Source of the DNA: Caballeronia sp. NK8
GTDB taxonomy: Bacteria > Pseudomonadota > Gammaproteobacteria > Burkholderiales > Burkholderiaceae
Length of the DNA stretch: 64,000 bases
Reading direction: 5' to 3'
NCBI RefSeq assembly: GCF_018408855.1
Contig: NZ_AP024322.1
Location: forward strand, 868,001 to 932,000
The notes beneath the pieces were generated by a model. It had not been told where the DNA came from, searched no databases, and saw only the letters and a program-made list of their open reading frames with translations. Every line of letters begins with the position of its first letter. Positions within the stretch are counted from its first letter, which is position 1. This document shows, piece by piece, positions 1 through 8,128 of this stretch. The position numbers and the translations under genes are program-made.

Positions 1-396
1 CGCCTCGCCGTCCGGCTCGATCGAAACGTAGCCAGACTGAAAGGAAGCGACGGCACGCGCGCCGGATGCATTCGACGCGGCCTGACCTTCATTTTGCCCG
101 CGCCGTGCCGAAGAGCAACAGAAACATCGCACGAATGGCGCGCCAGACCGCATGAAGGTTGTGCCTGTCACGACGGTTGGTGTAGTGTCGCTCGGTTCAG
201 CGCGGACTATATCCGAGACGGCGACTGCATGGCGCCGCCAAACGGCGCTGAACGTGTCGTCGTTTCGGCGGCCCTGTGCGTTGAGCATGGGCCGACTCGG
301 GGAAAGGCGTCTTGCCCGCCGGACGGCTCGCTTGCCGTCTCAAGCAACATCCCGCGCTCGCGCGGTCGGAACAAAGCCTTACGGGGAGGGCCTTGC
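1..396. other. Upstream region of the ABC transporter; possible edge of a minus-strand gene
   Basis: No gene is called here. On the minus strand, bases 1 to about 105 can be read as a protein segment ending, at the window edge, in SGYVSIEPDGEA. The outermost codons all end in G or C, as expected of a real gene in this genome. However, there is no ATG start and only a doubtful GTG near 130, so it is not annotated. The rest should carry the promoter of the permease gene, but I saw no convincing -35/-10 pair. Confidence 0.3.
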
Positions 397-2160
397 ATGG
401 AATTTGGTTTCAATCTGAATCGCATGGCGAATGCGTCGGCGTGGCGGCTCCTGCCCAACCGCTGGGATTTCGTCGCGTTCCCGATGATCATCTGCATCAT
501 CGCGCTCGCCGCCGTCGGCTTTCACGAAACCCTGGCGCCGATCTCCACGTTGCAGACCCAGGCGATCTCGCTCGACCCGTCGAACCTTCCCGAATACGCG
601 CTGCGCACGACCCTGCGCATGCTGATCGCGATGGTTGCATCGCTGATCTTCACGCTGGTCTACGGCACGCTCGCGGCGAAAAGCCGGCGCGCGTCGATCG
701 TGCTCGTGCCGATTCTCGACATCCTCCAATCGGTGCCGGTGCTGGGCTATATCTCCTTCACCGTCACGTTCTTCCTCGCGATGTTCCCGGGGCGCGTGAT
801 CGGCGCGGAATGCGCGGCGATCTTCGCGATCTTCACGAGCCAGGCGTGGAACATGACCTTCAGCTTCTACCAGTCGCTGCGCACGGTGCCGCGCGATCTG
901 GACGAAGTTTCGCGCGGCTTTCACCTCACCAACTGGCAGCGCTTCTGGAAGCTCGAAGTGCCGTTCTCGATGCCCGGCCTCATCTGGAACATGATGATGT
1001 CGATGTCGGGCGGCTGGTTTTTCGTGGTCGCGTCCGAGGCGATCACGGTCGGCAACCGCACGATCGTGCTGCCGGGCATCGGCGCGTATCTGGCCGCGGC
1101 GATCGGCGAGCGCAATCTCGGCGCGATCGGCTGGGTGATCCTCGCGATGATCGTCGTCATCCTCGCTTACGATCAGCTGATGTTCCGTCCGCTGGTCGCG
1201 TGGGCGGACAAGTTCCGCATGGAGACCACCAGTTCGGGCAACGAGCCGTCTTCGTGGCTGCTCGACCTGATCCGCCGCACGCGCCTGATTCACCGGCTGC
1301 TGGTGCCGGCGGGCTGGATTCTCGCGAAGCTCGCGCGTGTGCCGATCAAACTGCCGTCGCTGCAGGGGGCCTTCGAGAACGTGGGGCTGCCGCTGCGCGC
1401 CAAGGTGCCGTCCACGCGCACGGGCGATATCGCGTGGGGCACGCTCGTGCTGCTGATCGCGGTGTTCGTCGTGTGGAAGGTCGCGGCGTTCGTCGCGACG
1501 GGCGTCACCTGGGGCGAAGTCGGCCACGTGTTCCTGATGGGCTTCATCACGCTGTTGCGGGTGGTGGTGCTGATCGCGATCGCGTCGGTGATCTGGGTGC
1601 CCGTCGGCGTGCTGATCGGCCTGCGGCCGGCGCTCGCGGAAAAGATCCAGCCGCTCGCCCAGTTCCTCGCCGCTTTCCCGGCGAATCTGCTGTTTCCGGT
1701 GTTCGTCGTGGTGATCGTGCGCTGGGATCTGAATCCGGATATCTGGCTGTCGCCGCTCATCGTGCTCGGCACGCAGTGGTATATCCTCTTCAACGTGATC
1801 GCGGGGGCGTCCTCCTATCCGAACGATTATCGCGAGGCCGCGACCAACTTCCAGATCCGCGGCTGGCAGTGGTGGAAGAAGTGCATGCTGCCGGGCATCT
1901 TCCCGTACTACATCACCGGCGCGATCACCGCGTCGGGCGGCGCGTGGAACGCCAGCATCGTCGCGGAAGCGGTGTCGTGGGGCAAGACGGAGGTCGTCGC
2001 GCACGGCCTCGGCGCCTACATCGCCCAGACCACGGCCGCGGGCGACTATCCGAAAATCATTCTCGGCATCGCTGTGATGTCGCTGTTCGTCACGCTGTTC
2101 AACCGACTGTTGTGGCGCCCGCTATACGCCTACGCCGAAGCAAGACTCCGGCTGGATTGA
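397..2160 (+). CDS. ABC transporter permease with two fused permease domains (NitT/TauT family)
   Basis: Inner-membrane permease of about 587 residues, roughly twice the length of a single NitT/TauT-type permease. It contains two binding-protein-dependent permease domains. Each has an EAA-type cytoplasmic loop that docks the ATPase: the first near residue 166 (RDLDEVSRGFHLTNWQRFWK), the second near 475 (NDYREAATNFQIRGWQWWKK). Many hydrophobic segments are visible. The ATG at 397 is chosen over upstream ATGs because a purine-rich site (GGGGAGGG) precedes it and the protein then starts shortly before the first membrane segment. The ATPase gene follows 12 bp downstream. No substrate-binding protein is in view, so the substrate (nitrate, sulfonate, bicarbonate or similar) is unknown. 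Confidence 0.88.
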   Translation: MEFGFNLNRMANASAWRLLPNRWDFVAFPMIICIIALAAVGFHETLAPISTLQTQAISLDPSNLPEYALRTTLRMLIAMVASLIFTLVYGTLAAKSRRASIVLVPILDILQSVPVLGYISFTVTFFLAMFPGRVIGAECAAIFAIFTSQAWNMTFSFYQSLRTVPRDLDEVSRGFHLTNWQRFWKLEVPFSMPGLIWNMMMSMSGGWFFVVASEAITVGNRTIVLPGIGAYLAAAIGERNLGAIGWVILAMIVVILAYDQLMFRPLVAWADKFRMETTSSGNEPSSWLLDLIRRTRLIHRLLVPAGWILAKLARVPIKLPSLQGAFENVGLPLRAKVPSTRTGDIAWGTLVLLIAVFVVWKVAAFVATGVTWGEVGHVFLMGFITLLRVVVLIAIASVIWVPVGVLIGLRPALAEKIQPLAQFLAAFPANLLFPVFVVVIVRWDLNPDIWLSPLIVLGTQWYILFNVIAGASSYPNDYREAATNFQIRGWQWWKKCMLPGIFPYYITGAITASGGAWNASIVAEAVSWGKTEVVAHGLGAYIAQTTAAGDYPKIILGIAVMSLFVTLFNRLLWRPLYAYAEARLRLD

Positions 2161-2172
2161 GGACGAGTTCCG

Positions 2173-3528
2173 ATGCAGAACCTGAAAAATACGCAGACGG
2201 CCGCGGCGCCTGGCTTCCAGCGCCCGCAAGGCACGCCGCCGCGCCTCGGCGCGGAAATCCTGCGCGTCGCGAACGTGAGCCGCGGCTTCAACAAGACGCA
2301 GGGCGAACTGCTCGTGCTCGACGACGCCAACCTCTCGCTGCGCGAAGGCGAGATCGTCGGCCTGCTCGGACGTTCGGGCTCGGGCAAGTCGACGCTGTTG
2401 CGCATCATCGCCGGACTCATCGAGCCGACCGCCGGCGAAGTGACGTATCTGAACGAGCCGTTGCGCGGACCCGCGAAGGGCGTCGCGATGGTGTTCCAGA
2501 CGTTCGCGCTGTTTCCGTGGCTGACCGTGCTGCAGAACGTGGAAGCCGGTCTGGAAGCGCAGGGCGTGGGCGCGCGCGAGCGGCGTGAACGCGCGCTCGC
2601 GGCGATCGACCTGATCGGCCTCGACGGCTTCGAGAACGCGTATCCGCGCGAGCTGTCGGGCGGCATGCGGCAGCGCGTGGGCTTCGCGCGAGCGCTCGTC
2701 GTCGATCCGACGCTGCTGCTGATGGACGAGCCGTTCTCCGCGCTCGACGTGCTGACCGCCGAAAACCTGCGCACCGATCTGCTCGACCTGTGGACGCAGG
2801 GGCGCATGCCGATCAAATCGGTGCTGATCGTCACGCACAACATCGAGGAAGCGGTGTTCATGTGCGACCGCATTCTGGTGCTGTCGTCCAATCCGGGGCG
2901 CGTGATGGCCGAGATCAAGGTGCCGTTCAAGCATCCGCGCAACCGTCTGGATCCGGCGTTCCGGCGTCTCGTCGACGATATCTACGCGAAGATGACCGCG
3001 CGCCAGATGGACGAGGCGAGGAAGAAGGGGCTGGAGCTGGGCACCTGGCTGCCGTCGGTGTCGACCAACCTGATGGCGGGTCTCATCGAAACGCTCGCGG
3101 CGGAGCCTTATCACGGTCGAGCGGACATGCCGGAAATCGCGCGCACGCTGCATCTCGAAGTGGACGATCTGTTCCCGGTCGCGGAAGTGCTGCAGCATCT
3201 CGGCTTCGCGGATGTGCGCGAGGGCGATATCTATCTGACGCCGCAGGCGCGCGTGTTCGCGGAATTCGGCACGCAGGAACGCAAGATGATGTTCGCGGAG
3301 CATCTGCTGCGGCACGTGCCGCTGGCGGCGCGGATCAAGAAGGTGCTCAACGAGCGTCCGGGGCATCGCGCGCCGCGTGTGCGCTTCGAGCAGGAACTGG
3401 AGGATTTTCTCTCCGACAAGGCCGCGCAGGAAACGCTCGACGCGGTCATCGACTGGGGACGGTATGGCGAGATCTTCTCGTATAACGACCAGACGGAGAT
3501 GCTGAGTCTGGAGGATGTGGAGGCTTGA
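2173..3528 (+). CDS. ABC transporter ATP-binding protein with C-terminal AAA-associated domain
   Basis: ATPase partner of the upstream fused permease; 451 residues. Walker A is GRSGSGKST near residue 70, the signature is LSGGMRQRVGFARA, and Walker B is LLLMDEPFSALD, followed by the switch histidine in VTHNIEEA. The extra ~150 residues after the nucleotide-binding domain match the C-terminal extension known in a subset of nitrate/sulfonate/bicarbonate ABC ATPases, which is thought to be regulatory. Only 12 bp separate it from the permease, so they form an operon. A strong terminator follows. The substrate cannot be told from the sequence. Confidence 0.88.
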   Translation: MQNLKNTQTAAAPGFQRPQGTPPRLGAEILRVANVSRGFNKTQGELLVLDDANLSLREGEIVGLLGRSGSGKSTLLRIIAGLIEPTAGEVTYLNEPLRGPAKGVAMVFQTFALFPWLTVLQNVEAGLEAQGVGARERRERALAAIDLIGLDGFENAYPRELSGGMRQRVGFARALVVDPTLLLMDEPFSALDVLTAENLRTDLLDLWTQGRMPIKSVLIVTHNIEEAVFMCDRILVLSSNPGRVMAEIKVPFKHPRNRLDPAFRRLVDDIYAKMTARQMDEARKKGLELGTWLPSVSTNLMAGLIETLAAEPYHGRADMPEIARTLHLEVDDLFPVAEVLQHLGFADVREGDIYLTPQARVFAEFGTQERKMMFAEHLLRHVPLAARIKKVLNERPGHRAPRVRFEQELEDFLSDKAAQETLDAVIDWGRYGEIFSYNDQTEMLSLEDVEA

Positions 3529-3551
3529 AGGGCCTCGATTCGAGTCGATGA

Positions 3552-3586
3552 AAAAGCGCGGTGGCCGGTGACGGCGCCGCGCTTTT
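3552..3586 (+). terminator. Rho-independent terminator after the ABC transporter operon
   Basis: AAAAGCGCGG (3552-3561) pairs with CCGCGCTTTT (3577-3586) around a 15-base loop. The T stretch is part of the stem, and the hairpin reads as a terminator in both directions. Confidence 0.7.
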
Positions 3587-3660
3587 GCATTGGATTGGCC
3601 ATTTGGCTGAATGTACGCAGAACGCGCTAGACCGTAATTTTCTCGTCTTGAAGAACATCA

Positions 3661-3686
3661 CTGCGTGTGTAATAGTACACACGCAG
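3661..3686. promoter_or_regulatory. Palindromic operator of hicAB, within its likely promoter
   Basis: Perfect 11-bp inverted repeat: CTGCGTGTGTA at 3661-3671 and TACACACGCAG at 3676-3686, with a 4-bp spacer. It ends 14 bp before the hicA start. A weak -35-like TTGAAG (3648-3653) and a -10-like TAATAG (3670-3675) place the -10 in the centre of the palindrome. HicB antitoxins with a C-terminal DNA-binding domain are known to repress their own promoter, so this is the likely HicB site. The palindrome is directly seen; its role is inferred. Confidence 0.65.
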
Positions 3687-3700
3687 CATTCGGAGACGAG

Positions 3701-3901
3701 ATGGAGTCATCGCGCTTGATACGAATGCTGCTGGATGATGGTTGGGAGCTGGTTCGCATCCGAGGCAGTCATCATCATTTCAATCACAGGACCAAAAACG
3801 GTCGCGTGACCGTGGTTCATCCAAAGAAAGACGTGGCGATCGGGACAGTCAGATCAGTGCTGAAAGGCGCCGGATTGCTCAACCGTCTGTATTCGTCGTA
3901 A
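3701..3901 (+). CDS. hicA: HicA-type mRNA interferase toxin
   Basis: Small toxin of 66 residues with the double-stranded RNA-binding-like fold of HicA, which cleaves mRNA when free of its antitoxin. The catalytic histidine lies in RIRGSHHHF (near residue 25), followed by the typical HP(K)KD...GTVRSVLKGAGL ending. The ATG at 3701 is preferred over the ATG at 3665 because it has a GGAG site at 3692 and gives the usual family length; the longer form would start inside the operator palindrome. The antitoxin gene follows 11 bp downstream. Confidence 0.9.
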   Translation: MESSRLIRMLLDDGWELVRIRGSHHHFNHRTKNGRVTVVHPKKDVAIGTVRSVLKGAGLLNRLYSS

Positions 3902-3912
3902 CGGAGCCGGAC

Positions 3913-4314
3913 ATGGAATTTGCCCTCGCCATTCACAAAGATCCCGAAAGCTGCTACGGCGTGACCGTGCCCAATGTGCCCGGCGTTTTCTCCGCCGGCG
4001 ACACGATCGACGAAGCGATCCAAAATGCCAGGGAAGCTATCTTTTTCCACATCGAGACGATCATCGAAGACGGCGTGGAAGTCTCGATCACGTCGCGGAG
4101 CATCGAGGAACTGATCGTCGATCCCGACTTCGCCGGCGCAATCTGGGCCTACGTCGAAGTCGATCTGTCGAAGCTCGATTCGCGGCCGGAGCGCATCAAC
4201 ATCAGCCTTCCGCGTTTCGTGCTGCACAAGATCGACAGCTACGTCGAGGCGCGCCACGAGACGCGCAGTGGTTTTCTCGCGCGCGTCGCGCTGGAGGCGA
4301 TTGCGAACGGCTGA
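3913..4314 (+). CDS. hicB: HicB-type antitoxin
   Basis: Antitoxin of 133 residues that neutralises HicA. The N-terminal ~70 residues form the HicB partial RNase H-like fold (CYGVTVPNVPGVFSAGDTIDEA). The C-terminus (RINISLPRFVLHKIDSYVEA) looks like a ribbon-helix-helix DNA-binding domain, consistent with autoregulation at the palindrome upstream of hicA. The start at 3913 is chosen because the Met begins the HicB domain and GGAG stands at 3903. An in-frame extension back to 3742 would overlap hicA and is not plausible. Confidence 0.9.
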   Translation: MEFALAIHKDPESCYGVTVPNVPGVFSAGDTIDEAIQNAREAIFFHIETIIEDGVEVSITSRSIEELIVDPDFAGAIWAYVEVDLSKLDSRPERINISLPRFVLHKIDSYVEARHETRSGFLARVALEAIANG

Positions 4315-4323
4315 AACATGAAA

Positions 4324-4357
4324 AAAGCGCGGTGTCCCTGAGGAAACCGCGCTCTTT
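4324..4357. terminator. Bidirectional terminator between hicB and the lipoprotein pair
   Basis: AGCGCGGT (4326-4333) pairs with ACCGCGCT (4346-4353). A's on one side and T's on the other allow it to serve both hicB (plus strand) and the convergent lipoprotein operon (minus strand). Confidence 0.65.
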
Positions 4358-4373
4358 GAGGCCCAGCAACGAA

Positions 4374-4898
4374 TTACTGCAAATTCCCCCACCGCTCGAC
4401 CGCAGGCTCCGCCGACGCCCATTTCCAGCCTTCCGGCTGCTGGCAGGCCGTCGCGATGAACCACTCGGCGGGCGCTTTCGCGTCGTCGCCATCGACCACC
4501 GAGAAGGCGAACTCCTTGCACGTCGCGAGCGCGCTGCTGAATTCGCGCAGCACGCGCACTTCGCCGTGCCCGTTCTCGACCGGCAAGGTGTGTTTGACCT
4601 TCCACGACCGCGTCTCGCCGATCTGCGACATGCCGGCCGTCACGGCGATCATCACCTGCTGATCCTGATGCAGCGATTTGGTCACGCGTTTGACCGCCTC
4701 GTCGGTGGCGGCCTGCACCGCGATGCCCACGCCGAGGCCGATGGCCGGATTCGTCGTGAACGCGCCAGTCGCGATACCGGCCGTCGCACCGGCCGCGGCG
4801 CCGATCGACGCGCAGCCGCTCATCGTCACGCACGCGGCGGCGCCCGCCGCGATGAGTCCGAGACGCAGCGCGAGAGGTACGTCGAGAGACAGCGTCAT
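4374..4898 (-). CDS. Lipoprotein with glycine-zipper region (second of a tandem pair)
   Basis: Predicted lipoprotein of 174 residues. The N-terminus has a hydrophobic stretch ending in a lipobox (TMSGC), then a Gly/Ala-rich segment (ASIGAAAGATAGIATGAF) typical of glycine-zipper envelope proteins. The C-terminal half ends in EGWKWASAEPAVERWGNLQ. It is clearly a paralogue of the gene just upstream, with the same lipobox position, the same V(V)HSVP/VKHTLP core and nearly the same C-terminus. The start at 4898 is chosen because its ATG overlaps the upstream stop codon (ATGA), implying translational coupling. The function is unknown. Confidence 0.75.
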   Translation of the reverse strand: MTLSLDVPLALRLGLIAAGAAACVTMSGCASIGAAAGATAGIATGAFTTNPAIGLGVGIAVQAATDEAVKRVTKSLHQDQQVMIAVTAGMSQIGETRSWKVKHTLPVENGHGEVRVLREFSSALATCKEFAFSVVDGDDAKAPAEWFIATACQQPEGWKWASAEPAVERWGNLQ

Positions 4899-5449
4899 TG
4901 CAGCGAGCCCCAACGCGGCGTGGCCGGCTCGGCCGACGCCCACTTCCACTTGTCGCCGTCACGGCACACCGACGCCACGTAGAACGCGCTGCCGGCAGGG
5001 CGGTCCTTCGTCGCGTCGCGATCGACGGAGAACACGATTTCCTTGCAATCGAGCACGCCGCTGCTGATGGTGCGACTCACCGTCACGCGGCCTTTTTCGT
5101 CGTCCTCGATTGGCACCGAATGCACGACCTTCCACGGCGCGACCGCGCCCACCGCGAGCGGCCCGGCGACCGACGCGATCTGATCCTGCGTGTTGGTGTG
5201 GGTGACGCGCTGCGTGTACTGCACCCCCGCGCGCGCCGCGGCGACCGCGCCGAGGCCGATGCCCGTCGCCACCGCCGCGTTGCTGGTGACGCTGTTCGCT
5301 ATCGCCGCGCCGGCGATACCGGCGCCTGCCGTCGCGCCTTCGCTGTAGAGCGAATTGCATCCGCTGAGGCTCACGCAGGCAATGGCGCCCGAGATGATCG
5401 CGACGAGCGTGGCGGCGCGCGGGCCGCGCCGGTGGACCCTGATCTGCAT
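4895..5449 (-). CDS. Lipoprotein with glycine-zipper region (first of a tandem pair)
   Basis: Predicted lipoprotein of 184 residues, with a signal segment ending at lipobox SLSGC near residue 30 and then a long Gly/Ala-rich zipper (GATAGAGIAGAAIANSVTSN). The C-terminus (KWKWASAEPATPRWGSLQ) closely matches the downstream paralogue. The start at 5449 is used because GGAAAAG precedes it by 5 bases and the signal peptide then begins in the normal place; in-frame Mets further upstream (up to 5539) lack support. The stop overlaps the start of the next gene by 4 bases. The specific role is unknown. Confidence 0.78.
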   Translation of the reverse strand: MQIRVHRRGPRAATLVAIISGAIACVSLSGCNSLYSEGATAGAGIAGAAIANSVTSNAAVATGIGLGAVAAARAGVQYTQRVTHTNTQDQIASVAGPLAVGAVAPWKVVHSVPIEDDEKGRVTVSRTISSGVLDCKEIVFSVDRDATKDRPAGSAFYVASVCRDGDKWKWASAEPATPRWGSLQ

Positions 5450-5661
5450 GTTGCTTTTCCTTCGTCTACCGTTTTCCGATGCTGGCCTCGTGCTCGAATC
5501 CTCTTGAGCTATCGCCATCAAGTCACTGCCCGCAAACACAAAGACGGCATGATGCGCGGGCTTCGCGCATTTTGAAGCATGCTTCTAATTAACGTGTCGA
5601 GAAATTTGCAAGAAATTGCAAGCGAAGGGAGGACGTTGCGATCCGCGTATCGATCGCAGGC

Positions 5662-5696
5662 AAAAAGAAAGCGAGCGCTGCCGTGCGCGCTCGCTT
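5662..5696 (-). terminator. Terminator of the PspF-like activator gene
   Basis: AAGCGAGCGC (5669-5678) pairs with GCGCTCGCTT (5687-5696). On the minus strand the hairpin is followed by a run of U's (the A-run at 5662-5666), 23 bases past the stop codon. Confidence 0.7.
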
Positions 5697-5718
5697 CTTG
5701 GACGTTGCGAACCAGCGT

Positions 5719-6786
5719 CTAGCTATCGCTGCCTGAAGCCGCTTCGCCGCCTTCGGTGTCCTCGTTTTCATACGCGCCAAGGCGGTTGTACAAGGTCTTC
5801 AGACTCACGCCGAGGGCCTTCGCCGCGCGCCGCTTGTCACCGCCGCAGTGCTTGAGCGTGCCGAGGATGATCTGCTTTTGCGCATCGGCGAGCGGGGTGC
5901 CGACCCAGACGTTCATCGCGTCGCCCTGCGTGACCGGTTTCTTCACGCGCGACGCGAGATGCGGATGCGCGATCTCCACCGTCTTCTCCGCGAGAATGAA
6001 CGCGCGATAGACCGTGTTCTTCAGTTCCCGCACGTTGCCTGGCCACGAGTACGTGCGCAGCACATCGAGCGCGCGCTTGCTGAAAGCCTTGCTCGTGCCT
6101 TCCTGCGCGTTCATTTCCGAGAGGAAATGTTGCGCGAGCAGCTCACGGTCCGAATCGCGCTCGCGCAAAGGCGGCGCGCGCAGCGGAAAGACGGCGAGGC
6201 GATACATCAGATCCTCGCGCAGGCCGTTTTCCTTCACCGCCGTAACAGGATCGCGGTTGGTCGCGGCGATCACCCGCACGTCCGAACTGATGAGATCGTT
6301 GCCGCCGACGCGAAAGAACGTGCCCGTCTCCAGCGCGCGCAGCAGCTTCACCTGCCGCACGGGCGACATTTCCGTCACCTCGTCGAGAAAGAGCGTGCCG
6401 CCGTTTGCGTGCTCGAAATAGCCGATGCGCCCCTGCACCGCGCCCGTGAAGCTGCCTTTCTCGTGGCCGAAAAGCTCGGCTTCGATCAGATTGTCCGGAA
6501 TCGCGCCGCAGTTCACGGCGATGAACGGCGCGTCCTTGCGCGCGCTGTGGTCGTGAATCGTCCGGGCGACGAGCTCCTTGCCCGTACCCGATTCGCCGAT
6601 GATGAGCGCAGTCGCATCGGTGGCGGCGACGCGCTCGATCTGCGCGTACAACTCCTGCATCACGGGCGACGAGCCGTAGAGCAGTCCATAGGACTTCAAT
6701 CCCGGCACTTCTCCCGTGTTGCGCTTTCTCTGCGCGGGTGTATCGCCGACCGCGATGGGCGGCGGATCCAGATCGGTTGACGCCAT
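5719..6786 (-). CDS. Sigma-54 enhancer-binding activator without receiver domain (PspF-like)
   Basis: Activator of sigma-54 promoters; 355 residues. After only ~35 N-terminal residues comes the AAA+ domain. Walker A is GESGTGKE (64-71), the sigma-54 contact loop is GSFTGA (111-116; the usual form is GAFTGA), followed by FLDEVTEM and [11 protein letters not shown]. The C-terminus is a Fis-type helix-turn-helix ([13 protein letters not shown]). With no receiver, GAF or PAS domain it resembles PspF and would need an external negative regulator or act constitutively. The start at 6786 has AGGA just upstream; longer in-frame versions to 7050 look non-coding. It is divergent from a sigma-54-type promoter at 7262 and is a paralogue of the activator at 8712. 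Confidence 0.9.
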   Translation of the reverse strand: MASTDLDPPPIAVGDTPAQRKRNTGEVPGLKSYGLLYGSSPVMQELYAQIERVAATDATALIIGESGTGKELVARTIHDHSARKDAPFIAVNCGAIPDNLIEAELFGHEKGSFTGAVQGRIGYFEHANGGTLFLDEVTEMSPVRQVKLLRALETGTFFRVGGNDLISSDVRVIAATNRDPVTAVKENGLREDLMYRLAVFPLRAPPLRERDSDRELLAQHFLSEMNAQEGTSKAFSKRALDVLRTYSWPGNVRELKNTVYRAFILAEKTVEIAHPHLASRVKKPVTQGDAMNVWVGTPLADAQKQIILGTLKHCGGDKRRAAKALGVSLKTLYNRLGAYENEDTEGGEAASGSDS

Positions 6787-7090
6787 GTGTCCTGATCGTT
6801 CCTGAGTTCTGCGTGTGTGGTGTGCGGGCGGGCGCCCTGCGGCGTGCGCGTGTGCCCCGGTGGCCGCCGGCCGCGAGCGCGGGTCGGCGCGCGTGAGCGG
6901 CGCAACCGTGGATGACCGCGCCCATCGGCATATGACGCGCCCGTGCGCGTTGCCCGTCGTGCTCACGATTTCGGTGAGCCGCGTTTCCTGGTCGTGCGTC
7001 GGTCCAGAATCGTCTGCACCGGATGCAATCGCATCGCGAGTTCGTTGCAAACGAGCCTATCTCATAAACGCTATTTAACCATTCGCAACG

Positions 7091-7105
7091 ACATTGCGGC
7101 AATGT
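7091..7105. promoter_or_regulatory. 15-bp perfect palindrome, candidate enhancer site
   Basis: ACATTGC-G-GCAATGT is a perfect inverted repeat in the 584-bp gap between the PspF-like activator and the small membrane protein genes. It lies about 170 bp upstream of the sigma-54-type promoter at 7262, a usual distance for an enhancer bound by a Fis-type activator. The palindrome is seen; binding by either local activator is inference. Confidence 0.45.
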
Positions 7106-7261
7106 GCCGGTCGGAGCGCGATGCAATTTGTCTGAGCGGCGCGGCGCGTTCCGGAAAGGTTCTCCTTTCGCCTCTCAGAATTTACAAGACCATGGCGTAA
7201 TTGTTACCCGATCATCGTCTCACCCGCACTGAAACGTATCGCCGCATGCCGATCGCTGGCA

Positions 7262-7276
7262 TGGCACGAAAGCTGC
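7262..7276 (+). promoter_or_regulatory. Sigma-54 promoter for the small membrane-protein operon
   Basis: TGGCAC-GAAAG-CTGC. The -24 element is a perfect match to TGGCAC, the -12 element is CTGC (consensus TTGC), and the invariant GG and GC are exactly 10 bases apart. The predicted start is near 7288, giving an ~83-base leader to the ATG at 7371. It lies between the two sigma-54 activator genes. Apart from this and the palindrome at 7091, the 6787-7370 gap shows no other clear feature. Confidence 0.65.
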
Positions 7277-7370
7277 GTGCGTGGGGTCATCGTGATTCCT
7301 ATTCGAAAGTCGCCGACAAGCATCTGCTTCGAAGGCGCGCACACGAGGATGGGCGAGAGAGGCAAGCATC

Positions 7371-7712
7371 ATGGATAACTACTTTAATTTCGACGTCGCG
7401 GTACCCGAGCGGCCGTCCCGCGCCCGCCGCACGTACGGTTCGGGCGGTCCGCGCCCGGAACTCGCGACGGGCGAGCCGATCGACATCTATCACTGGGCCG
7501 CCGTCGCGCTCGTGACCGCGCTGATGTGCGCGGTGCTAGGCTATGCAGCGGGCACCCCGGCGCTCGCACGCGCCGCGAACGTGACGAGCCTCGTGTTCGC
7601 CGCGATGGGCGGCGCGCTGATGGCGAGCGGCGTCGTGCGCAGCCTGCGGGCGCGCGTTGCCGCGGGCGATCGGCTCGCCGTGCAGCGCGTGGCGGTCGCA
7701 GAGACGCACTGA
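7371..7712 (+). CDS. Small membrane protein of unknown function
   Basis: 113 residues. The N-terminal ~40 residues are polar (PERPSRARRTYGSGGPRP). Two hydrophobic segments follow (AAVALVTALMCAVLGYAAG and VTSLVFAAMGGALMASGVV), then a short basic tail. I recognise no family. It is the first gene after the sigma-54-type promoter at 7262 and probably heads a three-gene unit with the DUF883-like gene 58 bp downstream and the next small membrane protein. By context, an envelope stress protein. Confidence 0.7.
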   Translation: MDNYFNFDVAVPERPSRARRTYGSGGPRPELATGEPIDIYHWAAVALVTALMCAVLGYAAGTPALARAANVTSLVFAAMGGALMASGVVRSLRARVAAGDRLAVQRVAVAETH

Positions 7713-7770
7713 CGCAGCGACGCTACGGCCCGCTTCAGACAACAACCCACTTGGGCGAGGACTACATTTC

Positions 7771-8088
7771 ATGAGTCAGACGACTGTCCAGCTTGCGTTG
7801 GGCAAGCAAAAGATCATTGAAGACATCAAGGTGTTGCTGAACGACTCCGAGGAATTGCTGAGATTGTCGGCGACGCTGCCGGGCGAGGGTGTCGAGGCGC
7901 TGCGCTCGCGTCTGCGCGATCACGTCGATTCGGCGCGTGTCGCGCTGGAAGACGCGCAGTCGAGCGCGCAAAGCCGCTACCGCGCGGGCGTCGATTGCAC
8001 TGAGAAATACGTGAAGGACAATCCGTGGCAGTCGCTCGGCATTGCCGCGGGCGTCGGCTTCCTGGTGGGGCTTTTGGTTTCGCGCTGA
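7771..8088 (+). CDS. DUF883 family protein (ElaB/YqjD-like)
   Basis: 105 residues. A helical, charged N-terminal region (IKVLLNDSEELLRLSATLPGEGVEALRSRL) is followed by the family hallmark C-terminus NPWQSLGIAAGVGFLVGLLVSR, a single membrane anchor. E. coli relatives YqjD and ElaB are stationary-phase inner-membrane proteins that bind ribosomes. The ATG at 7771 starts the family domain; the in-frame extension to 7657 overlaps the preceding gene and is rejected. Second gene of the unit behind the promoter at 7262. Confidence 0.85.
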   Translation: MSQTTVQLALGKQKIIEDIKVLLNDSEELLRLSATLPGEGVEALRSRLRDHVDSARVALEDAQSSAQSRYRAGVDCTEKYVKDNPWQSLGIAAGVGFLVGLLVSR

Positions 8089-8128
8089 TTCGCCCAGCAA
8101 CTTATCTTTACAACGGGAGAGAACACAC

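Noticed and set aside
1..130. Possible N-terminus of a minus-strand gene leaving the left edge
   Set aside because: The reading ends plausibly at the edge, but no ATG is available and evidence is limited to codon bias over a few codons.
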